Source: Chelatococcus reniformis (lineage in GTDB: Bacteria > Pseudomonadota > Alphaproteobacteria > Rhizobiales > Beijerinckiaceae). From it: DNA of 64,000 nucleotides. The stretch spans positions 557,036 through 621,035 of the forward strand of contig NZ_BMGG01000003.1 in NCBI RefSeq assembly GCF_014640075.1. The letters run 5' to 3'. The position numbers and the translations under genes were made by a program. Each line of letters opens with the position of its first letter. Within the stretch, counting starts at the first letter, position 1. The notes under the pieces were generated by a model. The model made no database searches. It was not told the DNA's origin and saw only the letters and a list, made by a program, of their open reading frames with translations. This document shows positions 8,581 to 17,822 of the stretch, piece by piece.

Positions 8581-9597
8581 CTAGTGGTAGCCCTCCCCTT
8601 CCTTGAGGCGGTCGCGGAAGGTCCAGTAGACGAACACCGAATAGGCCAGGATGAGCGGCAGCAGGAAGATCGTGCCCAGGATCATGAAGATCTGCGAGGC
8701 CGGCGCTGCCGCCGCCTCCCACAGCGTCATCGACGTCGGCACCAAATAGGGGAAGTTCGACACGACGAGGCCGACGAAGCACAGCAGGAAGATGCCGATC
8801 GTGCAGGCGAAGGGCATGACCACACCGGTGCGGGTTTCCGCCCGCGTGATGCCGCGCCAGACGCCGAGACCGAGGATCGCCGTTGCCAGCGGCAGCGGCC
8901 ACAGGAAGAGGATGTTGGGCATCGTGAACCACCGGTCGGCGATGCGCGGCAGCGCATAGGGCGTATACAGGCTCACCGCCACGGCGAAGCAGGCCACCGC
9001 GATGAGCAGCGGGCGCGCCAGCCGGCGGGCGTGCGCGGCGGTCGCGCCTTCCGTGCGCATCATCAGCCAGGCGGCGCCCAGCAGGCCGTAGCCGGCGACG
9101 AGGCCCAGCCCGCACAGCACGGTGAAGGGCGTCAGCCAGTCGAACGGGCCGCCGGCGAAGCTGCCGTCGACCACCTTGATGCCCTCCAGCAGCCCGCCCA
9201 GGATCACCCCTTGAGCGAAGGCGGCGACGATGGAGCCGCCGGCGAAGGCAATGTCCCACAGCCGGTGATTTGGCTTGGCGACCCAGCGGAACTCGAACGA
9301 CACGCCGCGGAAGATCAGCGCCAGCAGCATGACGATGACGGGCAGATAGAGGCCGGGCATGATCACCGCGTAGGCCTTGGGGAAGGCGACCCACAGCCCG
9401 CCGCCGCCGAGCACCAGCCAGGTCTCGTTGCCGTCCCAGAATGGCGCGACCGAGTTCATCATCTGATCGCGCTCGCGCTCGTCGCGCGTGGTCGGGAACA
9501 GGATGCCCATGCCCAGGTCGAAGCCGTCGAGGATGACGTAGAGCACGACGGCGGTGCCGATGAGCGCCGCCCAGATGATCGGCAGGTACTGTTCCAT
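8581..9597 (-). CDS. cydB: Cytochrome bd-type ubiquinol oxidase subunit II
   Basis: Second membrane subunit of a quinol oxidase that reduces oxygen to water without pumping protons. The family start (MEQYLPIIWAALIGTAVVLYVILDGFDLG) and GRDE-like region (FPTTRDERERDQMMNSVAPFWDGNETWLV) are clear, with about eight or nine hydrophobic segments over 338 residues. It lies 41 bases downstream of cydA as a two-gene operon. No short cydX/cydY-like reading frame was seen in the 144 bases after it, and no cydCD genes are nearby. Confidence 0.97.
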   Translation of the reverse strand: MEQYLPIIWAALIGTAVVLYVILDGFDLGMGILFPTTRDERERDQMMNSVAPFWDGNETWLVLGGGGLWVAFPKAYAVIMPGLYLPVIVMLLALIFRGVSFEFRWVAKPNHRLWDIAFAGGSIVAAFAQGVILGGLLEGIKVVDGSFAGGPFDWLTPFTVLCGLGLVAGYGLLGAAWLMMRTEGATAAHARRLARPLLIAVACFAVAVSLYTPYALPRIADRWFTMPNILFLWPLPLATAILGLGVWRGITRAETRTGVVMPFACTIGIFLLCFVGLVVSNFPYLVPTSMTLWEAAAAPASQIFMILGTIFLLPLILAYSVFVYWTFRDRLKEGEGYH

Positions 9598-9638
9598 CGG
9601 CTCCGAGCCTCATCCTGTTGACGGCGCTGGTGGCGCGC

Positions 9639-11036
9639 TCAGGTCGCGCCGCGGGTGGCATGGCGCACGGCGCCCTCGGCGGCGGAGAGCGGCCGGTGCG
9701 GCATGCCCTCCGGCGTCTGGGCCGTGCCTTCGTCCGGGCCCCTGTTGACCAGGCGGTTGATGAACAGGATGCCGACGCCGAAGACGAGGAAGTACACCAC
9801 GACGAAGAGGATCAGCGACACCAATACGGCCTCGAAGGCGACCGGAGAACGGGCGTCCACGGTGCGCAGGATGCCGTTGGCGATCCACGGCTGGCGGCCG
9901 ATCTCGGTTGTGTACCAGCCAGCCACGATGGCGATGAAGCCCAGCGGCCAGGCCCAGGACGCCGCCGTAAGCCAGAGCCTGCTTTCGAACAGCCGCCCGC
10001 GCAGCCACAGCACGCCGCCCCAGAGCGTCAACGTCAGCATCAGCACGCCCATGCCGACCATGATGCGGAAGCCAAAAAACGGCGGCGCCACCGGCGGGCG
10101 GTCCTGCGGCGGAAACGCCTTGAGGCCGGGATAGATGCCATTCCAGTCGTGCAGGATGATGAAGCTGCCGAGATGCGGGATGGCGATCTGGAAATCGTTG
10201 CTCTCGGTCGTCTCGTTCGGCCAGGCGAACAGCACCAGGGGCGCCACCTCGTGGGCCGGCCAGTGGCCCTCGATCGCCGCTAGCTTGGCGGGCTGGTACT
10301 TGGCGGTCGCCTGGCCGTGGAAATCGCCGATGATGATCTGCGTCGGCGCGAGGATCAGCGCCAGACCAAGCCCCATGCGCACCATGGTCTTGGACTGCTC
10401 CTCGAAGCGGCCGGCGAGGAGGTGGCGGGCGCCGACCGCCAGCACCACCACTGCCGTCGTCAGATAGGCGGCAACCACCATGTGGGCCAGGCGCAACGGG
10501 AACGTCGGATTGAAGACGATCTTAAGCCAGTCCACCGGATAGGCGATGCCGTCCCGCATCTCGTGGCCGGTCGGATACTGCATCCAGCTGTTGGCGGACA
10601 GGATCCAGAAGGCGCTCATCAAGGTGCCCACCGCCACCATCAACGCCGACACGAAGTGCAGCCAGTCCGGCACCCGATTCCAGCCGAACAGCATGACGCC
10701 GAGGAACGTGGCCTCCAGGAAGAAGGCGGTCAGGACCTCGTAGCCGATGAGCGGCCCGACGACGTTGCCGACCACGACCGAGAAGCGGCTCCAGTTGGTG
10801 CCGAACTGGTAGGACAGCACGATGCCCGAGACGACGCCCATGGCGAAGGAGACGGCGAAGATCTTCGTCCAGTAGCGCGCCAGTTGCTTGTAACGCTCGT
10901 CGCCGGTCCACAGGTGGCGGGCGAGCAGCGTCGCGACGAAGGCGGAGGTGCCGATGGTGAAGGCGGGAAAGATGATGTGCCACGTGATGGTGAAGCCGAA
11001 CTGTATGCGTGCCAGAAGCGTTGCATCGAGTTCCAT
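9639..11036 (-). CDS. cydA: Cytochrome bd-type ubiquinol oxidase subunit I
   Basis: Heme-bearing subunit of the bd oxidase, 465 residues. It starts with MELDATLLARIQFGFTITWHIIFPAFTIG, whose histidine is a heme ligand in the family, and contains GRQPW (in TTEIGRQPWI), the conserved quinol-oxidase motif. The loop between helices 6 and 7 looks short, as in the cyanide-insensitive CIO/CioA group rather than E. coli CydA. ATG at 11036 has a strong GAGGGAGGG just upstream. The 217-base gap to the divergent radical SAM gene shows no FNR-type box (TTGAT-N4-ATCAA). Confidence 0.97.
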   Translation of the reverse strand: MELDATLLARIQFGFTITWHIIFPAFTIGTSAFVATLLARHLWTGDERYKQLARYWTKIFAVSFAMGVVSGIVLSYQFGTNWSRFSVVVGNVVGPLIGYEVLTAFFLEATFLGVMLFGWNRVPDWLHFVSALMVAVGTLMSAFWILSANSWMQYPTGHEMRDGIAYPVDWLKIVFNPTFPLRLAHMVVAAYLTTAVVVLAVGARHLLAGRFEEQSKTMVRMGLGLALILAPTQIIIGDFHGQATAKYQPAKLAAIEGHWPAHEVAPLVLFAWPNETTESNDFQIAIPHLGSFIILHDWNGIYPGLKAFPPQDRPPVAPPFFGFRIMVGMGVLMLTLTLWGGVLWLRGRLFESRLWLTAASWAWPLGFIAIVAGWYTTEIGRQPWIANGILRTVDARSPVAFEAVLVSLILFVVVYFLVFGVGILFINRLVNRGPDEGTAQTPEGMPHRPLSAAEGAVRHATRGAT

Positions 11037-11196
11037 GGGCGCCCTCCCTCACGGTCTGCCTGCGTTTTAGCCGAAATCCGCCGCGATTGCGCCTCAAATC
11101 TGTCGCGTCGCGTCGGACGGCCGCGCCGTCGTCTTCTCCGGATCATCCATGCGTTGCGTGCAGTTGTCCTGACACGAGCCGGATTTGCATCGCCTC

Positions 11197-11225
11197 TTGC
11201 CATGTTCTCTATTTGTTCTGATAAT
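11197..11225 (+). promoter_or_regulatory. Sigma-70 promoter for the radical SAM gene
   Basis: TTGCCA (11197-11202) and GATAAT (11220-11225) are separated by exactly 17 bases and face the gene that starts at 11254. The predicted transcript start would be near 11232, giving a leader of about 20 bases with GGAG before the ATG. The spacer is almost filled by a LexA-type box. Confidence 0.7.
11204..11218 (+). promoter_or_regulatory. LexA (SOS) operator, GTTC-N7-GTTC
   Basis: GTTC at 11204 and GTTC at 11215 with a seven-base spacer match the direct-repeat LexA box established for alphaproteobacteria such as Rhodobacter. It sits entirely between the -35 and -10 elements of the promoter above, the position at which a bound repressor blocks RNA polymerase. 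Confidence 0.7.
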
Positions 11226-11253
11226 CAGAAACGATCGGGAGCGGAGATTCGGG

Positions 11254-12426
11254 ATGGCGGCGGCGAGGCGAAGCGTCCTCAAGCGGCGCACGGACATGGG
11301 CGACGAGGTCATCAGCGTGCGGGTGGCGCCGCTCGATCCGATGGCCCATGTCGGCCATCAGGTCGACCCGGACCGGCGGCGCGGCCGCGGCGCCGTCAGC
11401 AACCCGGCGCCGCGCTACGAGCCGACGCACCGGGAGGACGAGGACGACGGCTGGGGCGGCCTGGAGGCACTCGCCCCGTTCACCACCGAGGTGGCGGTCG
11501 AGAAGCCGCGCACGATCATCACCCGCAACGATTCGCCGGACATCAGCTTCGATCGATCGATCAACCCCTACCGCGGCTGCGAGCACGGCTGCGTCTATTG
11601 CTTCGCCCGCCCGACGCATGCCTACATGGGGCTGTCGCCCGGGCTCGACTTCGAATCCAAGCTGTTCGCCAAGCCGGACGCCGCGGTCCTCCTTGAGAAG
11701 GAGTTGTCGGCGGCGGGCTATACGCCGCGGACGATCGCCATCGGCACCAACACCGACCCCTACCAGCCCATCGAGAAGCGCTATCGCATCATGCGGCAGC
11801 TGCTCGAGGTGCTCGAGCGCTTCAACCATCCGGTCGGCATCGTGACGAAGTCGGCGCTGGTGACGCGCGACATCGACATTCTGTCGCGCATGGCGGCCCG
11901 CGGGCTCGCCAAGGTCGCCGTGTCGGTGACGACCCTCGATGCCAAGCTGGCGCGCACGATGGAGCCGAGAGCGGCGACGCCCGAGCGGCGCATCGAGACG
12001 ATCCGGGCGCTGGCGGACGCTGGCATTCCGACCACCGTCATGGTGGCGCCGGTGATGCCCGCGGTAAACGACGCGGAGATCGAGCGCATCCTGGAGCGGG
12101 CGCACGAAGCCGGGGCGCGCGAGGCCGGCTACGTCATGCTGCGCCTGCCGCTCGAAGTCCGCGACCTGGTGCGCGACTGGCTCATGGCGAACTACCCCGA
12201 CAAGGCACGGCACGTGCTGTCCCTGGTCAAGTCGACGCGCGGCGGCAAGGACTACGATTCCACGTGGGGCCAGCGCATGGTCGGCTCGGGCCCCTATGCC
12301 TGGATGATCGGCCGCCGCTTCGAGATGGCTTGCGAGCGCATCGGCCTCAACAAGCGGCGCACGCGTCTGAAGACCGACCTGTTCGCCCGGCCCAAGTCCG
12401 ACAAAGGCCAGCTCAGCCTGTTCTGA
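11254..12426 (+). CDS. PA0069-family radical SAM protein (SplB-like)
   Basis: A 390-residue radical S-adenosylmethionine enzyme. The cluster motif C-x3-C-x2-C is CEHGCVYC (Cys109, 113, 116), preceded by INPYRG, and the family's C-terminus ending near GQLSLF is complete. The group is distantly related to spore photoproduct lyase, a DNA repair enzyme, but its reaction is not established. ATG at 11254 is used because GGAG lies about eight bases before it; an upstream ATG at 11185 would start inside the promoter. It is divergent from cydA and carries an SOS-type promoter, which points to a DNA damage role. Confidence 0.93.
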   Translation: MAAARRSVLKRRTDMGDEVISVRVAPLDPMAHVGHQVDPDRRRGRGAVSNPAPRYEPTHREDEDDGWGGLEALAPFTTEVAVEKPRTIITRNDSPDISFDRSINPYRGCEHGCVYCFARPTHAYMGLSPGLDFESKLFAKPDAAVLLEKELSAAGYTPRTIAIGTNTDPYQPIEKRYRIMRQLLEVLERFNHPVGIVTKSALVTRDIDILSRMAARGLAKVAVSVTTLDAKLARTMEPRAATPERRIETIRALADAGIPTTVMVAPVMPAVNDAEIERILERAHEAGAREAGYVMLRLPLEVRDLVRDWLMANYPDKARHVLSLVKSTRGGKDYDSTWGQRMVGSGPYAWMIGRRFEMACERIGLNKRRTRLKTDLFARPKSDKGQLSLF

Positions 12427-12454
12427 GCGGCAGTCCCCCGCCATGGAGCGTATG

Positions 12455-12889
12455 ATGACCGTGCCTGCACGCGTGAACCTGATCACCCTTGGCGTCGACG
12501 GCCTCGACCGCAGCGCAGCCTTCTACGAGCGGCTCGGCTGGCGCCGGTCGGCGAGCGCGGGCGACGGGGCGGTGGCCTTCTTCGCCCTCGACAATCTGGT
12601 GCTGGCACTGTTTTCGCGGGCGAGCCTGGCGGACGACATGGGGCTCGACGAGCCGCGGGCCGGACGCGGCGACGTCAGCCTGGCCATCAATGTCGAGAGC
12701 CCGGCAAGGGTCGACGAGGTGCTGGCCGCCGCCATCGGGGCCGGCGCACGGCTGCTGAAAGCCGGTCAGGCGGTCTTCTGGGGCGGCTACAGCGGCTATT
12801 TCGTCGATCCGGAGGGGCACGCCTGGGAAGTGGCCCATAACCCGTTCTTTCCCCTCAATCCACAGGGCGAGATCGTGCTGCCGCCGTAG
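12455..12889 (+). CDS. VOC family (glyoxalase-like) protein
   Basis: A 144-residue single-module vicinal-oxygen-chelate protein: an N-terminal strand NLITLGVDGLDRSAAFYERLGW, then WGGYSGYFVDPEGHAWEVAHNP at the C-terminus, typical of the VOC_like group. The specific substrate cannot be read from the sequence. GGAG at 12445-12448 favours the ATG at 12455 over those at 12443 and 12452. It follows the radical SAM gene by 28 bases and could be co-transcribed with it. A long hairpin (12928-12962) follows its stop. Confidence 0.85.
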   Translation: MTVPARVNLITLGVDGLDRSAAFYERLGWRRSASAGDGAVAFFALDNLVLALFSRASLADDMGLDEPRAGRGDVSLAINVESPARVDEVLAAAIGAGARLLKAGQAVFWGGYSGYFVDPEGHAWEVAHNPFFPLNPQGEIVLPP

Positions 12890-12927
12890 GCGCGCCGCGG
12901 CCCTTCGCCCCAGATGCCGAGCGCGCG

Positions 12928-13023
12928 TCTCCCTGATCGGGTGAACCACCTGGTCAGGGAGAAGCGATCCAAATACAAAGACTTGGAGCAATTCTAACCG
13001 ATCAGTTGATTCCATCTGATCGG
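12928..13023. repeat. Intergenic palindromic repeats (hairpin plus GATCAG palindrome)
   Basis: Two adjacent inverted repeats fill part of the 231-base gap between the VOC gene and rnhB. At 12928-12962 a 16-pair hairpin (TCTCCCTGA to TCAGGGAGA at its base, two G-U pairs, three-base loop) can form. At 12998-13023 CCGATCAG pairs with CTGATCGG around a ten-base loop. The second motif recurs at 50306-50329 and 50365-50389, so this is a dispersed family rather than a gene-specific terminator; there is no T-run. Confidence 0.75.
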
Positions 13024-13120
13024 GAGATGCTCCGGGACAAGCCATAGGCGCCACGGGAGTTGCGGGCGAGCGATCGCAGCCTGCCCCAAGGCCGGGCTTG
13101 AGCGCGCGGACGCAGGCGCC

Positions 13121-13816
13121 ATGCTGGCGCCCATGGCCCGCCGTCCGACGACCGATTCGCTGCCCATGGAGCTTCCCGAGGGCCCGACCTTCGATCGGGA
13201 AAGGCGCCTGCGCCGCCGCGGCCTGTGGCCGGTGGCCGGCCTCGACGAGGTGGGGCGTGGCCCCCTCGCCGGCCCGGTCGTTGCCGCCGCGGTGGTGCTC
13301 GACCCCGCCGATATCCCGGCCGGGCTCAACGACAGCAAGGCGCTCGACGGCGAGACGCGCGAGACGCTCTACCCCCTCATCATGGCCAAGGCGCTCGTCG
13401 GTGTCGCCTGCGTGTCGGCCCGCGAGATCGATGCGACCGACATCCGCAAGGCTTCGCTCGCCGCCATGAGCCGTGCCCTGGCGAGCCTGCCGGTTGCAGC
13501 CCGCTTCGCGCTCGTCGATGGCCGCGACCGGCCGGCGGTGCCGTGCGAGGTCGAGGCGATCATCCGCGGTGACGCCCTGGTCGCCTCCATCGCCGCTGCC
13601 TCCATCGTCGCCAAGGTGGTGCGCGACCGGCTGATGCGGCGCCTGTGCCAGCACTATCCGGTCTACGGCTTCTCCCGGCACGTGGGCTACGCCACGGTGG
13701 AGCACCGCCGCGCCATCGCGCAGCACGGGCCGTGCCCCTACCACCGGCTGAGCTTCGCGCCCTTCCGGCTGGCCGAGGCCCGGGCCGAGGCCGTGGCGGA
13801 CGAGTTGACCCTCTAA
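13121..13816 (+). CDS. rnhB: Ribonuclease HII
   Basis: Cuts RNA in RNA-DNA hybrids and starts removal of misinserted ribonucleotides. The type II signature GLDEVGRGPLAGPVV carries the first catalytic Asp-Glu pair, LVDGRDRP holds the next Asp, and AAASIVAKVVRDRLM is the conserved helix. The C-terminal HVGYATVEHRRAIAQHGPCPYHRLSF is also standard. Length 231 residues with a short extension. ATG at 13133 is an equally possible start, as neither has a clear ribosome site. It precedes ccrM in the same direction by about 150 bases. Confidence 0.96.
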   Translation: MLAPMARRPTTDSLPMELPEGPTFDRERRLRRRGLWPVAGLDEVGRGPLAGPVVAAAVVLDPADIPAGLNDSKALDGETRETLYPLIMAKALVGVACVSAREIDATDIRKASLAAMSRALASLPVAARFALVDGRDRPAVPCEVEAIIRGDALVASIAAASIVAKVVRDRLMRRLCQHYPVYGFSRHVGYATVEHRRAIAQHGPCPYHRLSFAPFRLAEARAEAVADELTL

Positions 13817-15139
<1,323 letters not shown>

Positions 15140-15191
15140 GGCATTTGTGTGCGGATGAGATCGTCCAATGGCATGGAGCTGCTCCAGGCCC

Positions 15192-15206
15192 TTGAATCTG
15201 GAGCGC
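15192..15206. repeat. Short dispersed repeat TTGAATCTGGAGCGC (copy 1)
   Basis: A 15-base sequence in the gap between the convergent ccrM and mutY genes, found again exactly at 54833-54847. Both copies stand beside other inverted-repeat material (here GGAGC-TGCTCC around 15176). Likely the edge of a larger dispersed intergenic element. Confidence 0.5.
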
Positions 15207-15228
15207 TCCGCGATCGGGCGATGCAGGC

Positions 15229-16338
15229 TCAGCCGTCGACCGGGCGGACCTCCACGCCCGCGTGAGCGAGCACCTTGCGCATCAGGTTCGGCAGTGCCTC
15301 GCCGCCGAGCGACGCCGCCGGCGCCCACCGGCAGCCGGCTGGGACCGGCGTCCCCTGCGCCACCTCGGCCCGCGCCACCGCGAGCTCCAGCGGAAAGTGC
15401 GTGAACACGTGCCGCACGATGCCGGGCAGCCGCCGCCACCGGGCGGCGAGCGGCGCCGCGGCCCAGGCGGCCGGATTCGGTGAGGACGTCCAATCGCTGC
15501 CCGGCACCTCGGCCATGCCGCCGAGCAGACCGCGCGGCGGCCGCGTCCTCAGCAGCACGGCGCCGTCGGCACGCACGCAGACGAACGCCGCCCCATGCCG
15601 CAGCGCCCCCTCGCGCTTGGGCGCCTTCCTGGGAAACGTCTCCTGCAAGCCGCTCCGCCGCGCCGCGCACGGGCCGGTCAACGGACAGAGCGCGCAAGCC
15701 GGCCGCTTGGGGGTGCATATGGTGGCGCCCAGGTCCATCATGGCCTGCGCGAAATCGCCGGGCCGCGGCGGCGGCACCAGCGCCGCGGTCCGGGCCCGGA
15801 TGGCAGGCTTGGCCGCCGGCAGGGCCTCCTCGATGGCATAGAACCGGGTGATGACCCGCTCGACGTTGCCGTCCACCGGCGCTGCGACCCGATTGAACGC
15901 GATGGCGGCGATGGCGGCGGCCGTGTACGGCCCGATGCCGGGCAGCGCCAGCAGCTCCGCCTCGTCCTCCGGGAAGCGCCCACCGGGACGGGCCGCGACG
16001 GCCCTGGCGCAGGCGTGCAGGTTGCGGGCCCGCGAGTAATAGCCGAGTCCGGCCCAGGCCTGCATCACCGCCTCCGCCGGCGCCGCCGCCAGCTCCTCGA
16101 CGGTCGCAAAGCGCGTCAGGAAGCGCTCGAAATAAGGGCGGACGGCGGTGACGGTGGTCTGCTGCAGCATGATCTCGGAGAGCCAGACCCGGTAGGGGTC
16201 GGGCCGCTCGCCCGGCCGCGCCCGCCAGGGCAGCGCCCGGCGGTGTCGGTCATACCAGGCGAGGACAGCGTCGGCAGGGGCTGCCGCGCCGGTGGCGGGC
16301 CTGCGGGTCTTTGAAGCTGTTGCGGCGGCGGTTACCAT
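15229..16338 (-). CDS. mutY: Adenine DNA glycosylase MutY
   Basis: Removes adenine mispaired with 8-oxoguanine. The catalytic Glu is in LSEIMLQQTTV, the helix-hairpin-helix is LPGIGPYTAAAIAAIAF, and the catalytic Asp lies in PVDGNVERVITR. The [4Fe-4S] ligands follow C-x6-C-x2-C-x5-C (CTPKRPACALCPLTGPC). A C-terminal NUDIX-like domain that recognises 8-oxoG covers about residues 230-369. ATG at 16338 is preferred (AGGA upstream) over 16371. It is divergent from the DUF721 gene, the two starts being 80 bases apart. Confidence 0.96.
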   Translation of the reverse strand: MVTAAATASKTRRPATGAAAPADAVLAWYDRHRRALPWRARPGERPDPYRVWLSEIMLQQTTVTAVRPYFERFLTRFATVEELAAAPAEAVMQAWAGLGYYSRARNLHACARAVAARPGGRFPEDEAELLALPGIGPYTAAAIAAIAFNRVAAPVDGNVERVITRFYAIEEALPAAKPAIRARTAALVPPPRPGDFAQAMMDLGATICTPKRPACALCPLTGPCAARRSGLQETFPRKAPKREGALRHGAAFVCVRADGAVLLRTRPPRGLLGGMAEVPGSDWTSSPNPAAWAAAPLAARWRRLPGIVRHVFTHFPLELAVARAEVAQGTPVPAGCRWAPAASLGGEALPNLMRKVLAHAGVEVRPVDG

Positions 16339-16418
16339 GGTCCTACCTAGCCCGGAGCAATCCGGCCGCAAAGCGGTTGCGGCCGGTCCCGATCCGGCAA
16401 GCGAAGCGATGCCCCACC

Positions 16419-16934
16419 ATGAGACCCCCCTTCCGTTCCCGCGGTGCCGCGCCGCTCGCCGATATGGTCGACGCGTGCCTGGGCCCCGCGCTGGCGGCGC
16501 AGGGCTTTGCCGCCGCTGACGTCGTCGTCGCCTGGGCCGACATCGTCGGGCCGCGGCTCGCCGCCCACACCCAGCCCCTGCGCATCGAATGGCCGCGCCG
16601 AGCCCGCGACGGCGACGACCCCGCCCGCGCGGCGGCGCTGATCGTGCGCTCCACCAGCGCCTTCGCGCTCGAGCTTCAGCACATGGCGCCGGTCGTCATC
16701 GAAAGGGTCAACACTCATTTCGGCTGGCGCTGCGTCGGCCGCATCGTCATCCGCCAGGGGCTGGTGGCGCGCCCCGCCCCGCGGCCGCAGCCGCGCGGCC
16801 CGGACCCGGCCGCGGCGGCCGCCGTCCGCGACCTGACCGCGGACATTGAGGCAGCGCCCCTGCGCGAGGCGCTCCGGCGGCTCGGCGAGGCGGTGCTGTC
16901 CACGCCTCGCGCCGGTGCGGGCCGCCGCACTTGA
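16419..16934 (+). CDS. DUF721 (DciA-like) protein
   Basis: A 171-residue protein with an N-terminal DUF721 domain (about residues 10-110), visible as VVVAWADIVGPRLAAHTQPLRI and LIVRSTSAFALELQHMAPVVIERVNTHFG. Such domains occur in DciA, which helps load the replicative helicase in bacteria without DnaC; short alphaproteobacterial forms are related but their role is less clear. The ATG at 16419 gives the usual family start; one at 16311 lies in the mutY promoter area. It precedes the DsbA-like gene and smc in the same direction, a common alphaproteobacterial order. Confidence 0.85.
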   Translation: MRPPFRSRGAAPLADMVDACLGPALAAQGFAAADVVVAWADIVGPRLAAHTQPLRIEWPRRARDGDDPARAAALIVRSTSAFALELQHMAPVVIERVNTHFGWRCVGRIVIRQGLVARPAPRPQPRGPDPAAAAAVRDLTADIEAAPLREALRRLGEAVLSTPRAGAGRRT

Positions 16935-17037
16935 CGGCTGCTGATGTTGCCACAATTGCTTGCGCAATGTCCGCGATCCGGACCAGACGCCCGTAGCGCC
17001 TCGGCTTCCTGCCGCGGGCAACCCAGGAGTATTCGAC

Positions 17038-17685
17038 ATGATCACACGCCGTCGCGTGCTAGAGACCATGGCCGTCGGCGCGTTTGTGGCCACGGCGGCC
17101 CGATGGCTGCCGATCGCCCCGGCGGCGTGGGCCCAGGACGCCAAGCCCGAGGAGCTGAACCAGGCTGGGCCGCTCGGTGACGTGACCCTCGGCAACCCTG
17201 ACGCCAAGGTCAACATCATCGAGTATGCGTCGTTGACCTGCTCGCACTGCGCCGAGTTCCACGAGAAGACCCTCCCGATGCTCAAGTCGAAATACATCGA
17301 CACCGGCAAGGTGCGCTTCACGCTGCGCGAGTTCCCCCTCGATCCGCTAGCCACGGCCGGCTTCATGCTGGCCCGCTGCCAGGGCAATGACAAATATTAC
17401 CCGATCAGCGACCTCCTGTTCTCCAAGCAGCAGCAATGGGCCTTCAACGACAAGCCGCTCGACGGCCTCGCCCAACTGGTCAAGCAGGCCGGTTACACAC
17501 AGGAGAGCTTCGAGGCCTGCTTGAAGAATCAGAAGATCTATGACGCGGTAGTGGCCGAGCGCGACCGTGGTGCGAAGCTCGGCGTCAACTCGACGCCGAC
17601 ACTCTTCATCAACGGCAAAGTCTATCGGGGCGCATTGGAGCCTGCCGAGATGGAGAAGACGCTGGCGCCACTCCTCGCCGGCTGA
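17038..17685 (+). CDS. DsbA-family thiol-disulfide oxidoreductase, exported
   Basis: A 215-residue periplasmic thioredoxin-fold protein. A signal peptide covers about residues 1-32 and starts with RRR (MITRRRVLETMAVGAF), ending near AAWAQD. The active site is CSHC (68-71), and the cis-proline loop is STPTL. The sequence GNPDAKVNIIEYASLTCSHC is typical of the DsbA/Com1-like group widespread in alphaproteobacteria, which oxidises or isomerises exported proteins. AGGAG precedes the ATG at 17038. smc follows 137 bases downstream. Confidence 0.94.
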   Translation: MITRRRVLETMAVGAFVATAARWLPIAPAAWAQDAKPEELNQAGPLGDVTLGNPDAKVNIIEYASLTCSHCAEFHEKTLPMLKSKYIDTGKVRFTLREFPLDPLATAGFMLARCQGNDKYYPISDLLFSKQQQWAFNDKPLDGLAQLVKQAGYTQESFEACLKNQKIYDAVVAERDRGAKLGVNSTPTLFINGKVYRGALEPAEMEKTLAPLLAG

Positions 17686-17822
17686 CGCTCCTCTATCGGA
17701 GCCGGCCCTTTCGCCCGGGCCGGCGCGCACCGGCGGAGCGTTTTGCTCTGGCGCGTTTCGCGAGCGGCGGTGCCCGCCCGTTCGCGAAGCGCGCCACGTG
17801 TACCGGCGCGGCGGAGGCTGCG

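Noticed and set aside
11037-11253. An FNR/ANR box controlling cydAB
   Set aside because: No TTGAT-N4-ATCAA or close variant was found. TGATAATCA at 11219 is part of the -10 of the divergent gene.
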